A stretch of DNA of 64,000 bases from Lysobacterales bacterium 66-474 (lineage in GTDB: Bacteria > Pseudomonadota > Gammaproteobacteria > Xanthomonadales > Rhodanobacteraceae): assembly GCA_001899805.1 (NCBI GenBank), contig MKWP01000002.1:1-64000 (forward strand), in the 5' to 3' direction. Made by a program: the position numbers and the translations under genes. Positions 37,975 to 45,708 of the stretch are shown here, in pieces. The notes under the pieces are model-generated. The model was not told where the DNA came from and did no database searches. It worked only from the letters and a program-made list of their open reading frames with translations. Within the stretch, counting starts at the first letter, position 1. Each line of letters starts with the position of its first letter.

Positions 37975-39654
37975 TCAGCGGTGCCTGGCTTCGCCTTCGA
38001 AGTGCAGGCCCTTGTCGTCGAGCTTCACGTCCATGTCGACGGACGCGATCATCTTGCCCATCTGCTGGAACATCCCGACCGTCTTTTGCAACTGGGTCTG
38101 GTTTTGCGGGGGCGCCATGGCCGCGAAGCGCCCGATCCAGTTTCCGAGCGAGCCGTACATCTTGCCGTCGAAGTGCATGCGCATCAGGCGGTCGCCGTCG
38201 CCGGCGGGCGCACTCAAGGTGCCGGCCAGCCTGGCTTGCTCGCCTTCGCCGATGCCGGCCGCCAATGCATCGGCGTTCGCCGCCAGCCAGCCCTGATTGC
38301 CGCCGCCCAGGGTAGCCTGCCATTTGGGCGGGAGGTCGAACGCCACCGGCTTGCCGTCGGCGGGAATGGTCTTCAGCGCGAACTGCGGCAGGGTCTGCTG
38401 GATTTGCTGCGTCAGGGCCGCCGGGTTGGAACTCGCGACCAGCATCCGTCCCGCGATTTGCGGACCGGCTTCCCACTTGTCCAGCACCACGCGGAAGCCC
38501 AGCAGCGAAGCCGCTTCCGGCGGCATCTGCACAGGCGGGTTGGCGGCGGTTTTCGCGAACCGGTTGAGCGATTGCAGCGCCGGGCACTGGTAGGTTTTCT
38601 CGGCCGCGGCCCTGGCGCGACTCTGGATGAAGTCCTGCCATTTGCCGAGCGGCAGCGCCATCACCATGTCGAACATCGAGTCGTCGGACTTCTCGTCCAT
38701 GCCCGGTACCGGCTGCTTCAGTGCGGTCAGCGCACCGAACAGGGAAGGCGCCAACTGCACGTCGATGCTGTAGCGCATCGCCTGCGCGGAATAGGTCTGG
38801 AAGCCCGCGCTCGCGAGCGACGCCTGGTTGGCCAGCGAAGTGAACTCGCTGGCGCAGGCCGGATCGGCCAGCGAACCGCCCATGTCCCTGGCAAATTCCT
38901 GGGTGATTGCGTCCTTGCCGTCGTACAGGTTCGCGAACAGCTTCGGCAGGTCGACGTAACCGGAACCGTAATCGCTGTAGCCGTGCTCGCCATTGAGTTT
39001 GGCAAGGCGGTCCGCGGCGTTGTCGGTCGGTTTGGTCAAGCCCAGCAGTTGCCTGAGCATCTCGGGGCTGGCGCGGGCTGGCGCGATGGTGGCAACCAGT
39101 TGGCTGCCTTCGATGGCGACCAACACGTGCAGCCTGGCATCGTTGCCGCCGATCAGCCAGTAGGTCTGCTTGTCGAGGGTCGCGGTGGGCGTGGTCACGC
39201 CTGCCCGCTTCTCGACGCGTGCCCAGAACGCCTTGAAAGTGTCGGGCGAGGCCAACTCGACGCGTGCCACCGGTACGTCGCCGATGCCGTAGATCGCGGA
39301 CAAGGCGGATGGCGACAATCCGATCGTCTGCGCCATCTCCCTGGTGGAGTGCACGTTGGCCAGCTCGGCCTGCACAGCCTCGAGCACCCTGGCCACCTCG
39401 GGATTCCGGTCGCTGAGCGACGCTGCGAGCATGCCGAGTTGCTGGACGCGGATGGAAATCATCGAATCGCCGGCTTCGCTCCAGGCCGCGGTGACATCGG
39501 CGGGAGCGCCTTTGAAGTTGGCGAACAGGTACGGGGTGTCGGCGGGCGCGTAGGTGATCGGCGCGTTCGAGGCAACGTGCTTGCCGCAAGCGGCGAGCAG
39601 CATGACGGCAAGGCAGGCGGCCGCGACGGCCGTCCGGCGCTGGACTGGGCGCAT
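37975..39654 (-). CDS. Predicted lipoprotein, unknown function
   Basis: A 559-aa protein with a lipoprotein signal (MRPVQRRTAVAAACLAVMLL then AAC, lipobox cysteine at 23). The mature part has no motif I recognise. It is mostly alpha/beta with a repeated domain feel (DVPVARVELASPDTFKAFWAR, ADTPYLFANFKGAPAD), reminiscent of DUF3352-like periplasmic proteins. The start at 39654 gives the lipobox the right distance. It is the last gene of the gshB-tonB-yqgE-ruvX-pyrB run, 34 nt after pyrB, and ends at the bidirectional terminator. Confidence 0.8.
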   Translation of the reverse strand: MRPVQRRTAVAAACLAVMLLAACGKHVASNAPITYAPADTPYLFANFKGAPADVTAAWSEAGDSMISIRVQQLGMLAASLSDRNPEVARVLEAVQAELANVHSTREMAQTIGLSPSALSAIYGIGDVPVARVELASPDTFKAFWARVEKRAGVTTPTATLDKQTYWLIGGNDARLHVLVAIEGSQLVATIAPARASPEMLRQLLGLTKPTDNAADRLAKLNGEHGYSDYGSGYVDLPKLFANLYDGKDAITQEFARDMGGSLADPACASEFTSLANQASLASAGFQTYSAQAMRYSIDVQLAPSLFGALTALKQPVPGMDEKSDDSMFDMVMALPLGKWQDFIQSRARAAAEKTYQCPALQSLNRFAKTAANPPVQMPPEAASLLGFRVVLDKWEAGPQIAGRMLVASSNPAALTQQIQQTLPQFALKTIPADGKPVAFDLPPKWQATLGGGNQGWLAANADALAAGIGEGEQARLAGTLSAPAGDGDRLMRMHFDGKMYGSLGNWIGRFAAMAPPQNQTQLQKTVGMFQQMGKMIASVDMDVKLDDKGLHFEGEARHR

Positions 39655-39688
39655 GGGTTGCTCCTTGTTCCCCGTGGCGAAAGCCCGA

Positions 39689-40600
39689 TTATGCAGGTGG
39701 CACAAGCAGTTCCGCCAGCACGGCCATCCTCACCGCGACGCCGTTGGCGACCTGGTCGAGGATCCGCGATTGCGGGCCGTCGGCGACTTCGGGTGCGATT
39801 TCTATGCCGCGGTTGATGGGTCCCGGATGCAGCACCTGGCAATCCTTGGCGGCCAGCGCGAGTCGACGCGTGTCCAGGCCGTAATGCGCGTGGTAATCGG
39901 CGGCATCGGGGAATTGCGCGTCGGCCATGCGTTCCTTCTGGATGCGCAGCATCACCACCACGTCGGCGCCCTCGATCGCAGCGTCGAAATCCTCAGCCGT
40001 CGCGCAGCCCGGGAATTCATCCAGCGTTTGCGGCAACATCGCTCGCGGTGCACACAGGCGGATGTCGCGCGCGCCGAGTGCATGCAACGCCTGCGCGTCC
40101 GAACGCGCGACCCGCGAGTGCCGGATGTCGCCGCAGATGACGATGCGCAGGCTCTCGAAATCGGGTCGGCGTTGGCGGATCGTCAGCGCGTCCAACAGGC
40201 CCTGCGTGGGATGCGCGTGGGTGCCGTCGCCGGCGTTGACCACCGCGACGTTGCTGCGTGCATGTCGCGCCAGGTACGCCGGCATGCCGTTTTCGTTGTG
40301 GCGCACCACCAATGCGTCGAGACCCATCGCCTCCAGTGTGTGCAGGGTGTCGAGCAGGCTCTCGCCCTTGCTGGTCGAGGAACGCGACAGGTCGAAATTC
40401 ACGTTGTCCGCGCCGAGGCGTTTCGCCGCGAGCACGAACGAGGTGCGGGTGCGCGTGGAGGGTTCGAAGAACAGCGTCAGCACGGTGCGCCCGGACAACA
40501 GGTCGCGCGGTGCTCCGTGCGCGCGAAAATGTTCGGCGCGGTCGAGCAGGCGGGTGATGGTGGCGCGGTCGAGGTCTTCGAGGGTCAGCAGGTGGTGCAT
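39689..40600 (-). CDS. pyrB: Aspartate carbamoyltransferase catalytic subunit
   Basis: A 303-aa enzyme of the second step of pyrimidine synthesis. The carbamoyl-phosphate loop FEPSTRTRTSF, the SSTSKGES loop, HPTQGLLDALTI and the aspartate-site segment HPGPINRGIEI are intact. No pyrI or PyrC-like pseudo-subunit is adjacent. It starts 8 nt after the ruvX stop, so it is co-transcribed with ruvX and yqgE. Confidence 0.96.
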   Translation of the reverse strand: MHHLLTLEDLDRATITRLLDRAEHFRAHGAPRDLLSGRTVLTLFFEPSTRTRTSFVLAAKRLGADNVNFDLSRSSTSKGESLLDTLHTLEAMGLDALVVRHNENGMPAYLARHARSNVAVVNAGDGTHAHPTQGLLDALTIRQRRPDFESLRIVICGDIRHSRVARSDAQALHALGARDIRLCAPRAMLPQTLDEFPGCATAEDFDAAIEGADVVVMLRIQKERMADAQFPDAADYHAHYGLDTRRLALAAKDCQVLHPGPINRGIEIAPEVADGPQSRILDQVANGVAVRMAVLAELLVPPA

Positions 40601-40608
40601 GGTAAGGC

Positions 40609-41031
40609 TCAGGGTGCTTGCGTCAGCCAGCTCTCAAGGATAACTGCGGCGGCAAGCGAATCGATGTTGACGGCATCGCGACGGCGCGCCGCGCCGGAGG
40701 CGCGCTGCGCGGCGAACCGCCGGGATGCCTCCTGCGAAGTGTGCCGCTCGTCGACCAGGTGCACCGGTAGGCCGCTGCGTTGCGCCAGCGCGTCGGCGAA
40801 TGCGCGCGCCCCGCGCGTGATTTCTTGTTCACCGCCCTCCAGTGTCAGCGGCAGGCCGACGACCAGGGCTTCCGGTTGCCATTCGGCGAGCAACGCGTCG
40901 ACACGCGTCCAATCCGGTTCGCCGGCGTTCACCATCAGCACCGGCAACGGCCGTGCGGACTGGCTGATGCGATTGCCGCTGGCGACGCCGATCCTGCGCG
41001 CACCGAAGTCAAAGCCGAGTACGCAACTCAC
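40609..41031 (-). CDS. ruvX: RuvX/YqgF family RNase H-like nuclease
   Basis: A 140-aa protein with the RNase H fold: catalytic Asp in LGFDFGARRIGVASG, EALVVGLPLTLEG, the second acidic site in VHLVDERHTSQEA and a third in DSLAAAVIL. YqgF acts in 16S rRNA 5'-end processing or as a putative Holliday-junction resolvase. The GTG start at 41031 overlaps the yqgE stop by 4 nt (GTGA), a classic coupling. Confidence 0.93.
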   Translation of the reverse strand: MSCVLGFDFGARRIGVASGNRISQSARPLPVLMVNAGEPDWTRVDALLAEWQPEALVVGLPLTLEGGEQEITRGARAFADALAQRSGLPVHLVDERHTSQEASRRFAAQRASGAARRRDAVNIDSLAAAVILESWLTQAP

Positions 41032-41717
41032 GCCCTGCCTGAGTAGCTGGTCAAATTGGCCGGATTGATGCCCACCAGCGCCACCGCCGCGCCCCAACGA
41101 TCGTCGAGCGCGGTGTCGAACAGGATGCGGTCGTCGGCCTGCACGGTCAGCCACGCGTTCTCGCGCAGTTCCTGTTCGAGTTGTCCTGCGCCCCAGCCGG
41201 CGTACCCGAGCGCCACCAGCGCGCGTTCGGGACCTTCGCCGTCGGCCATCGCGGCAAGGATGTCGCGCGAGGTGGTGACGGTGAGCAGGTCGTTGACACG
41301 GTAACTCGAATCCCATTCGCGCTTGCCGGAAGTGTGCAGCACGAAGCCGCGCTCCGGTTGCACCGGACCACCCACCAGTACCGGCGCCGTGGCGACGTCC
41401 TTGCGCTCGCAGGGCATGTGCATCTGCCTGAGCACGTCGCCGAGGCGGAAATCGGACAGCCGGTTCACGACCAACCCCATCGCGCCGTCTTCGCTGTGCT
41501 GGCAGATGAAGGTGATTCCGCGCGCGAAGTTGGGGTCGCCCATGCCCGGCATCGCGATCAGGAAATGCCCGGTAAGCGTGGGCACACCGGCGGCGAGCGC
41601 GGGATCCGCGGGCACTCCGCGTGGCGCGGGCTTGCGCCGCGCCGGACGCTTGCCGGAGGCGACGGGTTTGCCGCGCCCGCCAGGGTTGTTGCCGGAAGAC
41701 TTGACCATGCGCGCCAT
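41028..41717 (-). CDS. yqgE: YqgE/AlgH family protein
   Basis: A 229-aa protein with the DUF179 fold signatures TGHFLIAMPGMGDPNFARGITFICQHS (partial family motif), GAMGLVVNRLSDFRLGDVL, VLVGGPVQPERGFVLHT and YAGWGAGQLEQEL. The molecular function is unknown; it is always near ruvX. A Lys/Arg/Pro-rich leader of about 40 residues precedes the domain. The start may be 41717 or 41708 (MVKSS); neither has a clear Shine-Dalgarno. Confidence 0.93.
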   Translation of the reverse strand: MARMVKSSGNNPGGRGKPVASGKRPARRKPAPRGVPADPALAAGVPTLTGHFLIAMPGMGDPNFARGITFICQHSEDGAMGLVVNRLSDFRLGDVLRQMHMPCERKDVATAPVLVGGPVQPERGFVLHTSGKREWDSSYRVNDLLTVTTSRDILAAMADGEGPERALVALGYAGWGAGQLEQELRENAWLTVQADDRILFDTALDDRWGAAVALVGINPANLTSYSGRA

Positions 41718-41738
41718 TGTACGCCGCCGCTTCGCGGT

Positions 41739-42644
41739 TCACTGTGAATCAGTGCCGCGCGTTTCGAGATGGTTGCCCGGCAGGAACTGCCAAGTGCGTG
41801 TGATCGCGAGTTCGGTGATGCGGTGGCCGTCCGCGTCCTTGTCGCGCGGGATGGGCGGGAACGGCGCGGCAAGGTGCACGATGCGGACCGCGGCGTCGTC
41901 GAGCACGCGGTAACCCGAGCTGCGGTTCACGCTGACGTCGCGCACGCGGCCGTCCGGCGCCAACACGACCGTGAGGATCAGGTTGCCATGCAGGCCGCGC
42001 AGGCGTGCAGCGTCGGGGTAGTTGAGGTTGCCTATCCTTTCGATGCGGTGCACCCACGCCACTTGATACGCGGCATCGGCGACGCTCCTGGTGTTCGCCG
42101 AGACATACTTGCGGCGCGGACGGCGCGCGTAGGCTTCCTGTTCCTGCCGAACTTCCTGCGCGAGCCGCGCCATCTCGAGGCGCTGCGGCACCGGGGTGGA
42201 TGCCACACGCTGTTCCGGTTGGGGCTGGTCCCTGCTGTCGCGCTGGCTCGCGACCCGGGTGTCCGCATGCCCCGTGGTGGTGAGGATGTGCGGGCTGCTT
42301 TCGGTCTGTTGCGCGGGCGCAGCCGGCATCAATGGCTTCGGTGCGATGCCTGCATCCGTGACCGGCAGCGGTCCCGAGAACGGCGCACCCGGCCGGTGTG
42401 CCTTGTCGCTGTTGCCGCCGCCGGCGTTGTTGGCCTGCGCGAGGAAGTCCGCCTTGTTCGGGGTTTCTGCATTGGAAGTGTTGATCAGGGTGACGTCCAG
42501 CGTCGGCAGGCTGGGCGCCGGCTTGGCGAAATGGAAGCCGATCCCGAGGATCACGATCGCATGCAGCATCAGCGAGAACAGCAGCGCGACGCCGATGCGG
42601 TCGGCGTGGGTGACGTGGTGCGCGGGTGCCGCCACCGCGTTCAC
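41739..42644 (-). CDS. tonB: TonB-like energy transducer
   Basis: A 301-aa protein with one N-terminal helix (about residues 18-38, VALLFSLMLHAIVILGIGF), a long Pro/Ala/Gln periplasmic spacer and a C-terminal TonB-like domain (about 205-290: NLNYPDAARLRGLHGNLILT, SGYRVLDDAAVRIVHLAAPF). It would couple the proton-motive force through ExbBD to outer-membrane receptors, or act in the envelope; no exbBD is adjacent. The GTG start at 42644 overlaps gshB by 4 nt. This gshB-tonB pairing is typical of Xanthomonadales and Pseudomonas. Confidence 0.88.
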   Translation of the reverse strand: MNAVAAPAHHVTHADRIGVALLFSLMLHAIVILGIGFHFAKPAPSLPTLDVTLINTSNAETPNKADFLAQANNAGGGNSDKAHRPGAPFSGPLPVTDAGIAPKPLMPAAPAQQTESSPHILTTTGHADTRVASQRDSRDQPQPEQRVASTPVPQRLEMARLAQEVRQEQEAYARRPRRKYVSANTRSVADAAYQVAWVHRIERIGNLNYPDAARLRGLHGNLILTVVLAPDGRVRDVSVNRSSGYRVLDDAAVRIVHLAAPFPPIPRDKDADGHRITELAITRTWQFLPGNHLETRGTDSQ

Positions 42645-43606
42645 CTGGCCGCACCCCGGGTCGCGGTGGCCTCGATCGCATCGAATACCAATCCGGCGAT
42701 ATTGAGTCCGAATTGCGCGTCGAGTTCGCGCGCGCAGGTGGGCGAGGTCACGTTGACCTCGGTGAGGTAATCGCCGATCACGTCGAGGCCCGCCAGCACG
42801 ATGCCGCGACGCTTGAGTTCCGGCCCTACCTCGCGAGCGATCCAGTAATCGCGCTCGGACAAGGGCTGGCCGACCCCGCGCCCGCCGGCGGCGAGGTTGC
42901 CGCGGAAATCCGTGCCCTGCGGGATGCGCGCCAGCGCATAGGGTACGGGCTCGCCATCGACCACCAGGATGCGCTTGTCGCCTTGGCTGATTTCCGGGAT
43001 GAACTTCTGTGCCATCACGAAACGGCGGTCGTCGCCCGCCAGCGTTTCCAGGATCGAATTGAGGTTGGGATCGTCGCCGCGCGAACGGAAGATGCCGCGC
43101 CCGCCCATGCCGTCCAGTGGCTTCAGCACCACCTCGCCGTGCTCGCGTGCGAAGCGGCGCAACTCGCTGCGCTCGCGCGCCACCAGCGCCGGCGCGCAGC
43201 ACTGCGGAAACCATTGCGCGGCCAGTTTTTCGTTGAAATCGCGCAGCGCCTGCGGATTGTTGATGACGCGAACGCCGGCGCGCATGGCGAGGTCGAGCAC
43301 CAGCGTGTCGTAGAGGAACTGGTTGTCGAACGGCGGGTCCTTGCGCTCCAGCACGATGTCGATGCCGTCGGCCAGCGGTTGCCAGCGGGCCTCGCCCAGG
43401 GTGAACCAGTCGTGCGTGTTGTCGCGAACCTCGAGCGGCGCCAGCCGCGCCCAGGCCACGCCGTCGCGCACGGCCAGGTCGCCCTGCAGCATGTAGCGCA
43501 GCGAATGCCCGCGCCGCCGGGCTTCCAGCAACAGCGCGAGGGTGGTGTCCTTTTCCGGGTGGATGGTGCCGATGGGGTCCATCAGCACCGCGACGGTGAG
43601 GTTCAT
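42641..43606 (-). CDS. gshB: Glutathione synthetase
   Basis: A 321-aa ATP-grasp enzyme joining gamma-glutamylcysteine and glycine. It shows VLMDPIGTIHPEKDTTLALL, ERKDPPFDNQFLYDTL, the ATP-site lysine/glycine loop VVLKPLDGMGGRGIFR and the C-terminal EVNVTSPTC. It is first of a minus-strand operon continuing into tonB, yqgE, ruvX, pyrB and the lipoprotein gene. It is divergent from pilG across 442 bp, an arrangement shared with Pseudomonas. Confidence 0.96.
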   Translation of the reverse strand: MNLTVAVLMDPIGTIHPEKDTTLALLLEARRRGHSLRYMLQGDLAVRDGVAWARLAPLEVRDNTHDWFTLGEARWQPLADGIDIVLERKDPPFDNQFLYDTLVLDLAMRAGVRVINNPQALRDFNEKLAAQWFPQCCAPALVARERSELRRFAREHGEVVLKPLDGMGGRGIFRSRGDDPNLNSILETLAGDDRRFVMAQKFIPEISQGDKRILVVDGEPVPYALARIPQGTDFRGNLAAGGRGVGQPLSERDYWIAREVGPELKRRGIVLAGLDVIGDYLTEVNVTSPTCARELDAQFGLNIAGLVFDAIEATATRGAAR

Positions 43607-43992
43607 GGGCTCATATTATCGATCGGCAATGCGGGAAAGATGCCCCTTGCGTCGAGGGCCGAGGCTGCGTTGACGCGATGCGCAGTATCGCATCGCCTGC
43701 GCAGCCGGGGGCGGGGTTGCCCCGCGGGATCAGGGCCCGCCCCGGACTTGATCCGGAGACGATCGCGCCTGGCAACGGCCGAAGGTTGCAAGGCAACGGT
43801 CGGCCGGAGGATGTGGAAGGACGGACGGGCGGGGCGAAAACGCAAACCGATGCATTCGCACGGGCCCCTCTTGATGTATCTTGGCACCCGTGGCCGGGCT
43901 TGCTGGACAAGGCATCCGGAATCCGTTTTCAGGGGGCGGATCGAGGGGACAGTCGGGAATGCTGTGACGGCTTTCACACAAAGTGCGCGGTG
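43607..43992. other. Divergent gshB-pilG intergenic region
   Basis: 386 bp without a convincing gene. It contains palindromes: GCGATGCG/CGCATCGC arms within 43675-43696 and GCGGGGTTGCCCCGC near 43711-43725. A segment near 43729-43760 (GATCAGGGCCCGCCCCGGAC) resembles scattered GC-rich repeats. It must contain the gshB promoter, but no -35/-10 stands out. The pilG promoter is listed separately. Confidence 0.4.
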
Positions 43993-44008
43993 TGGCATCC
44001 ATGTTGCA
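43993..44008 (+). promoter_or_regulatory. Sigma-54 (RpoN) promoter for the pilG operon
   Basis: TGGCATCCATGTTGCA fits the -24/-12 consensus TGGCAYRNNNNTTGCW at every defined base except R (C here), with GG-N10-GC spacing exact (43994-43995 and 44006-44007). Transcription would start near 44019, giving a leader of about 30 nt to the GTG at 44049. An upstream activator site was not identified. Confidence 0.78.
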
Positions 44009-44048
44009 TGGATACTCACCGCCTCCTGCATGGGGTGGACTCCTGACC

Positions 44049-44453
44049 GTGAATGACAACGCGAACCACGATGGCCTGACCGGGCTCAAGGTCATGGTCA
44101 TCGACGACTCGAAGACCATCCGCCGCACCGCCGAAACCCTGCTGAAGAAAGAGGGCGCCGAGGTGTTGACCGCGGTGGACGGGTTCGAGGCGCTGGCCAA
44201 GATTTCCGATCTTCGCCCCGACATCATCTTCGTCGACATCATGATGCCGCGGCTCGACGGCTATCAGACCTGCGCGTTGATCAAGAACAATCACGTGTTC
44301 CGCTCCACGCCGGTGATCATGCTGTCCTCCAAGGACGGCCTGTTCGACAAGGCACGCGGGCGCATCGTCGGTTCCGAGCAGTACCTGACCAAACCCTTTA
44401 CCCGCGACGAACTGCTGGACGCGATCCGCCAGCACGTTGCGGCCGTCAAATAA
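44049..44453 (+). CDS. pilG: Pil-Chp response regulator PilG
   Basis: A 134-aa single-domain receiver, nearly identical in its core to Pseudomonas PilG: LKVMVIDDSKTIRRTAETLL, phospho-Asp in IIFVDIMMPRLDGYQTCALIKNN (Asp within FVDIMM), MLSSKDGLFDKARGRIVGS and YLTKPFTRDEL. It is phosphorylated by ChpA and promotes pilus extension and cAMP signalling. The start is GTG at 44049 (VNDNANHDGL); the upstream frame is not coding. First gene of the Pil-Chp operon, behind a sigma-54-type promoter. Confidence 0.93.
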   Translation: MNDNANHDGLTGLKVMVIDDSKTIRRTAETLLKKEGAEVLTAVDGFEALAKISDLRPDIIFVDIMMPRLDGYQTCALIKNNHVFRSTPVIMLSSKDGLFDKARGRIVGSEQYLTKPFTRDELLDAIRQHVAAVK

Positions 44454-44492
44454 CGCACAACGCGCCGGCAAGGCGCAGGGGAATCCAAGGCA

Positions 44493-44864
44493 ATGGCACA
44501 CATCCTCATCATCGACGACTCGCCCACCGACGTGAAGATTTTTTCCGGCGCGCTGGAGCGGGCGGGCCACAAGGTCACCGCGGTCGGCACCGCCGAGGCC
44601 GGCATCGCCGCGGCCCAGAAGGACAGGCCCGACCTGGTGCTGATGGACGTGATCATGCCCGGCATGAACGGTTTCCAGGCCACCCGCAGCCTTACCAAGG
44701 ATCCGCAAACCAGCGCCATTCCGGTGGTCATCGTCACCACCAAGAACATGGAAACCGATCGCATGTGGGGGTTGCGCCAGGGCGCCAAGGACGTGCTGGT
44801 CAAGCCGGTCAGCGAGAAGGACCTGGTCGCCAACGTCGCCAAGCACCTTCCCGCGCAGGCCTGA
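44493..44864 (+). CDS. pilH: Pil-Chp response regulator PilH
   Basis: A 123-aa receiver-only protein: HILIIDDSPTDVKIF, phospho-Asp in LVLMDVIMPGMNGFQATR, VIVTTKNMETDRMWGLRQGA and VLVKPVSEKDL. These match PilH, which acts as a phosphate sink or promotes retraction. It lies 39 nt after pilG and 6 nt before pilI. Confidence 0.94.
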   Translation: MAHILIIDDSPTDVKIFSGALERAGHKVTAVGTAEAGIAAAQKDRPDLVLMDVIMPGMNGFQATRSLTKDPQTSAIPVVIVTTKNMETDRMWGLRQGAKDVLVKPVSEKDLVANVAKHLPAQA

Positions 44865-44870
44865 CCGCCG

Positions 44871-45494
44871 ATGAGCAAGAAGCGCCCCCACGACAGGCAC
44901 CACCGCGGCGATGAAGCCCGGCAGCAGCCGGTCGCGGAGAACGCGCCCGGCGTGGTGCAGCCCGCGGGCGCGTACGCGCTGCTGGCCGACTACGAAAGCC
45001 GCAGCCTCGAGCACGACCCCGGCGTACCCGAACAGATCGAGGCGCCCGGCCTGTGGCGCGCGATCGGTTTCCGGGTCGGCGAACACGACTTCGTCAGCGG
45101 CATCGACGAAATCAGCGAAATCCTGATGTCGCCGCCGCCGGTCACCAGCATTCCGTCCACCCGCCCGTGGCTTCTGGGAGTCGCGAACGTGCGCGGCAAC
45201 CTGATCGCGGTGGTGGACTTGAAGCAGTTCCTGTTCGAGCAGCGTACCCATGTCACCGGCCGCGCGCGCGTGCTGGTGGTGAAGCAGAGCGGCGGCAACG
45301 TGGGCCTGCTGGTCGACGAGCTGCTGGGCCAGCGCAACCTGACCGATGCCGATCGTGTGGACGCCGAGGGCGAGGCCGATGCGCGCCTGGCGCGTTTCGT
45401 CACCGAGAACGTGACCACCGGGCCCGTTCGGTTGGGCCGCTTCAGCATGCAGGAGTTGACACGCACGCCTGAATTCCAGCACGCGGCTCTGTAG
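44871..45494 (+). CDS. pilI: CheW-like adaptor PilI
   Basis: A 207-aa protein with a CheW domain from about residue 55 (WRAIGFRVGEHDFVSGIDEIS, VTSIPSTRPWLLGVANVRGN, GNVGLLVDELLGQRNL). It couples the receptor PilJ to the kinase ChpA. The basic N-terminus MSKKRPHDRHHRGDEA is a local extension. A 214-bp gap with a dispersed repeat separates it from pilJ, although the rest of the operon is tight. Confidence 0.93.
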   Translation: MSKKRPHDRHHRGDEARQQPVAENAPGVVQPAGAYALLADYESRSLEHDPGVPEQIEAPGLWRAIGFRVGEHDFVSGIDEISEILMSPPPVTSIPSTRPWLLGVANVRGNLIAVVDLKQFLFEQRTHVTGRARVLVVKQSGGNVGLLVDELLGQRNLTDADRVDAEGEADARLARFVTENVTTGPVRLGRFSMQELTRTPEFQHAAL

Positions 45495-45498
45495 TTGT

Positions 45499-45666
45499 GC
45501 GATCGTCCCCGATCGCGGTTTCGTTGGGTGTTTTTTGGGTATTGGAGGGGTTGCAGACGATGAACGCCAGAACGGGCGTAAAAGCTGACATCAGAGCCGC
45601 CATCCATGGCCAGGAGCTCCGTGGCGAAGAGCTCCGTGCCCCGACATTCAACAACGGCGGCTCCGG
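45499..45666 (+). repeat. Dispersed repeat, copy C (between pilI and pilJ)
   Basis: It begins GCGATCGTCCCCGATCGC 5 nt after the pilI stop. It contains GCCAGAACGGGC and AGAGCCGCCATCCATGGCCA, then GGAGCTCCGTGGC twice (GAGCTCCGTG repeated), and ends CCCGACATTCAACAACGGCGG. The layout matches copies A and B; the interior is longer and partly unrelated (T-rich GTTTTTTGGG). Its right end lies about 40 nt before the pilJ ATG. Confidence 0.7.
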
Positions 45667-45708
45667 ATCAATTATGCAAGCGACAAACTTGGCAATGAGG
45701 TGGCAATC

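Noticed and set aside
43607-43992. Small protein gene between gshB and pilG
   Set aside because: Open frames here show no ribosome site, domain or normal codon use.
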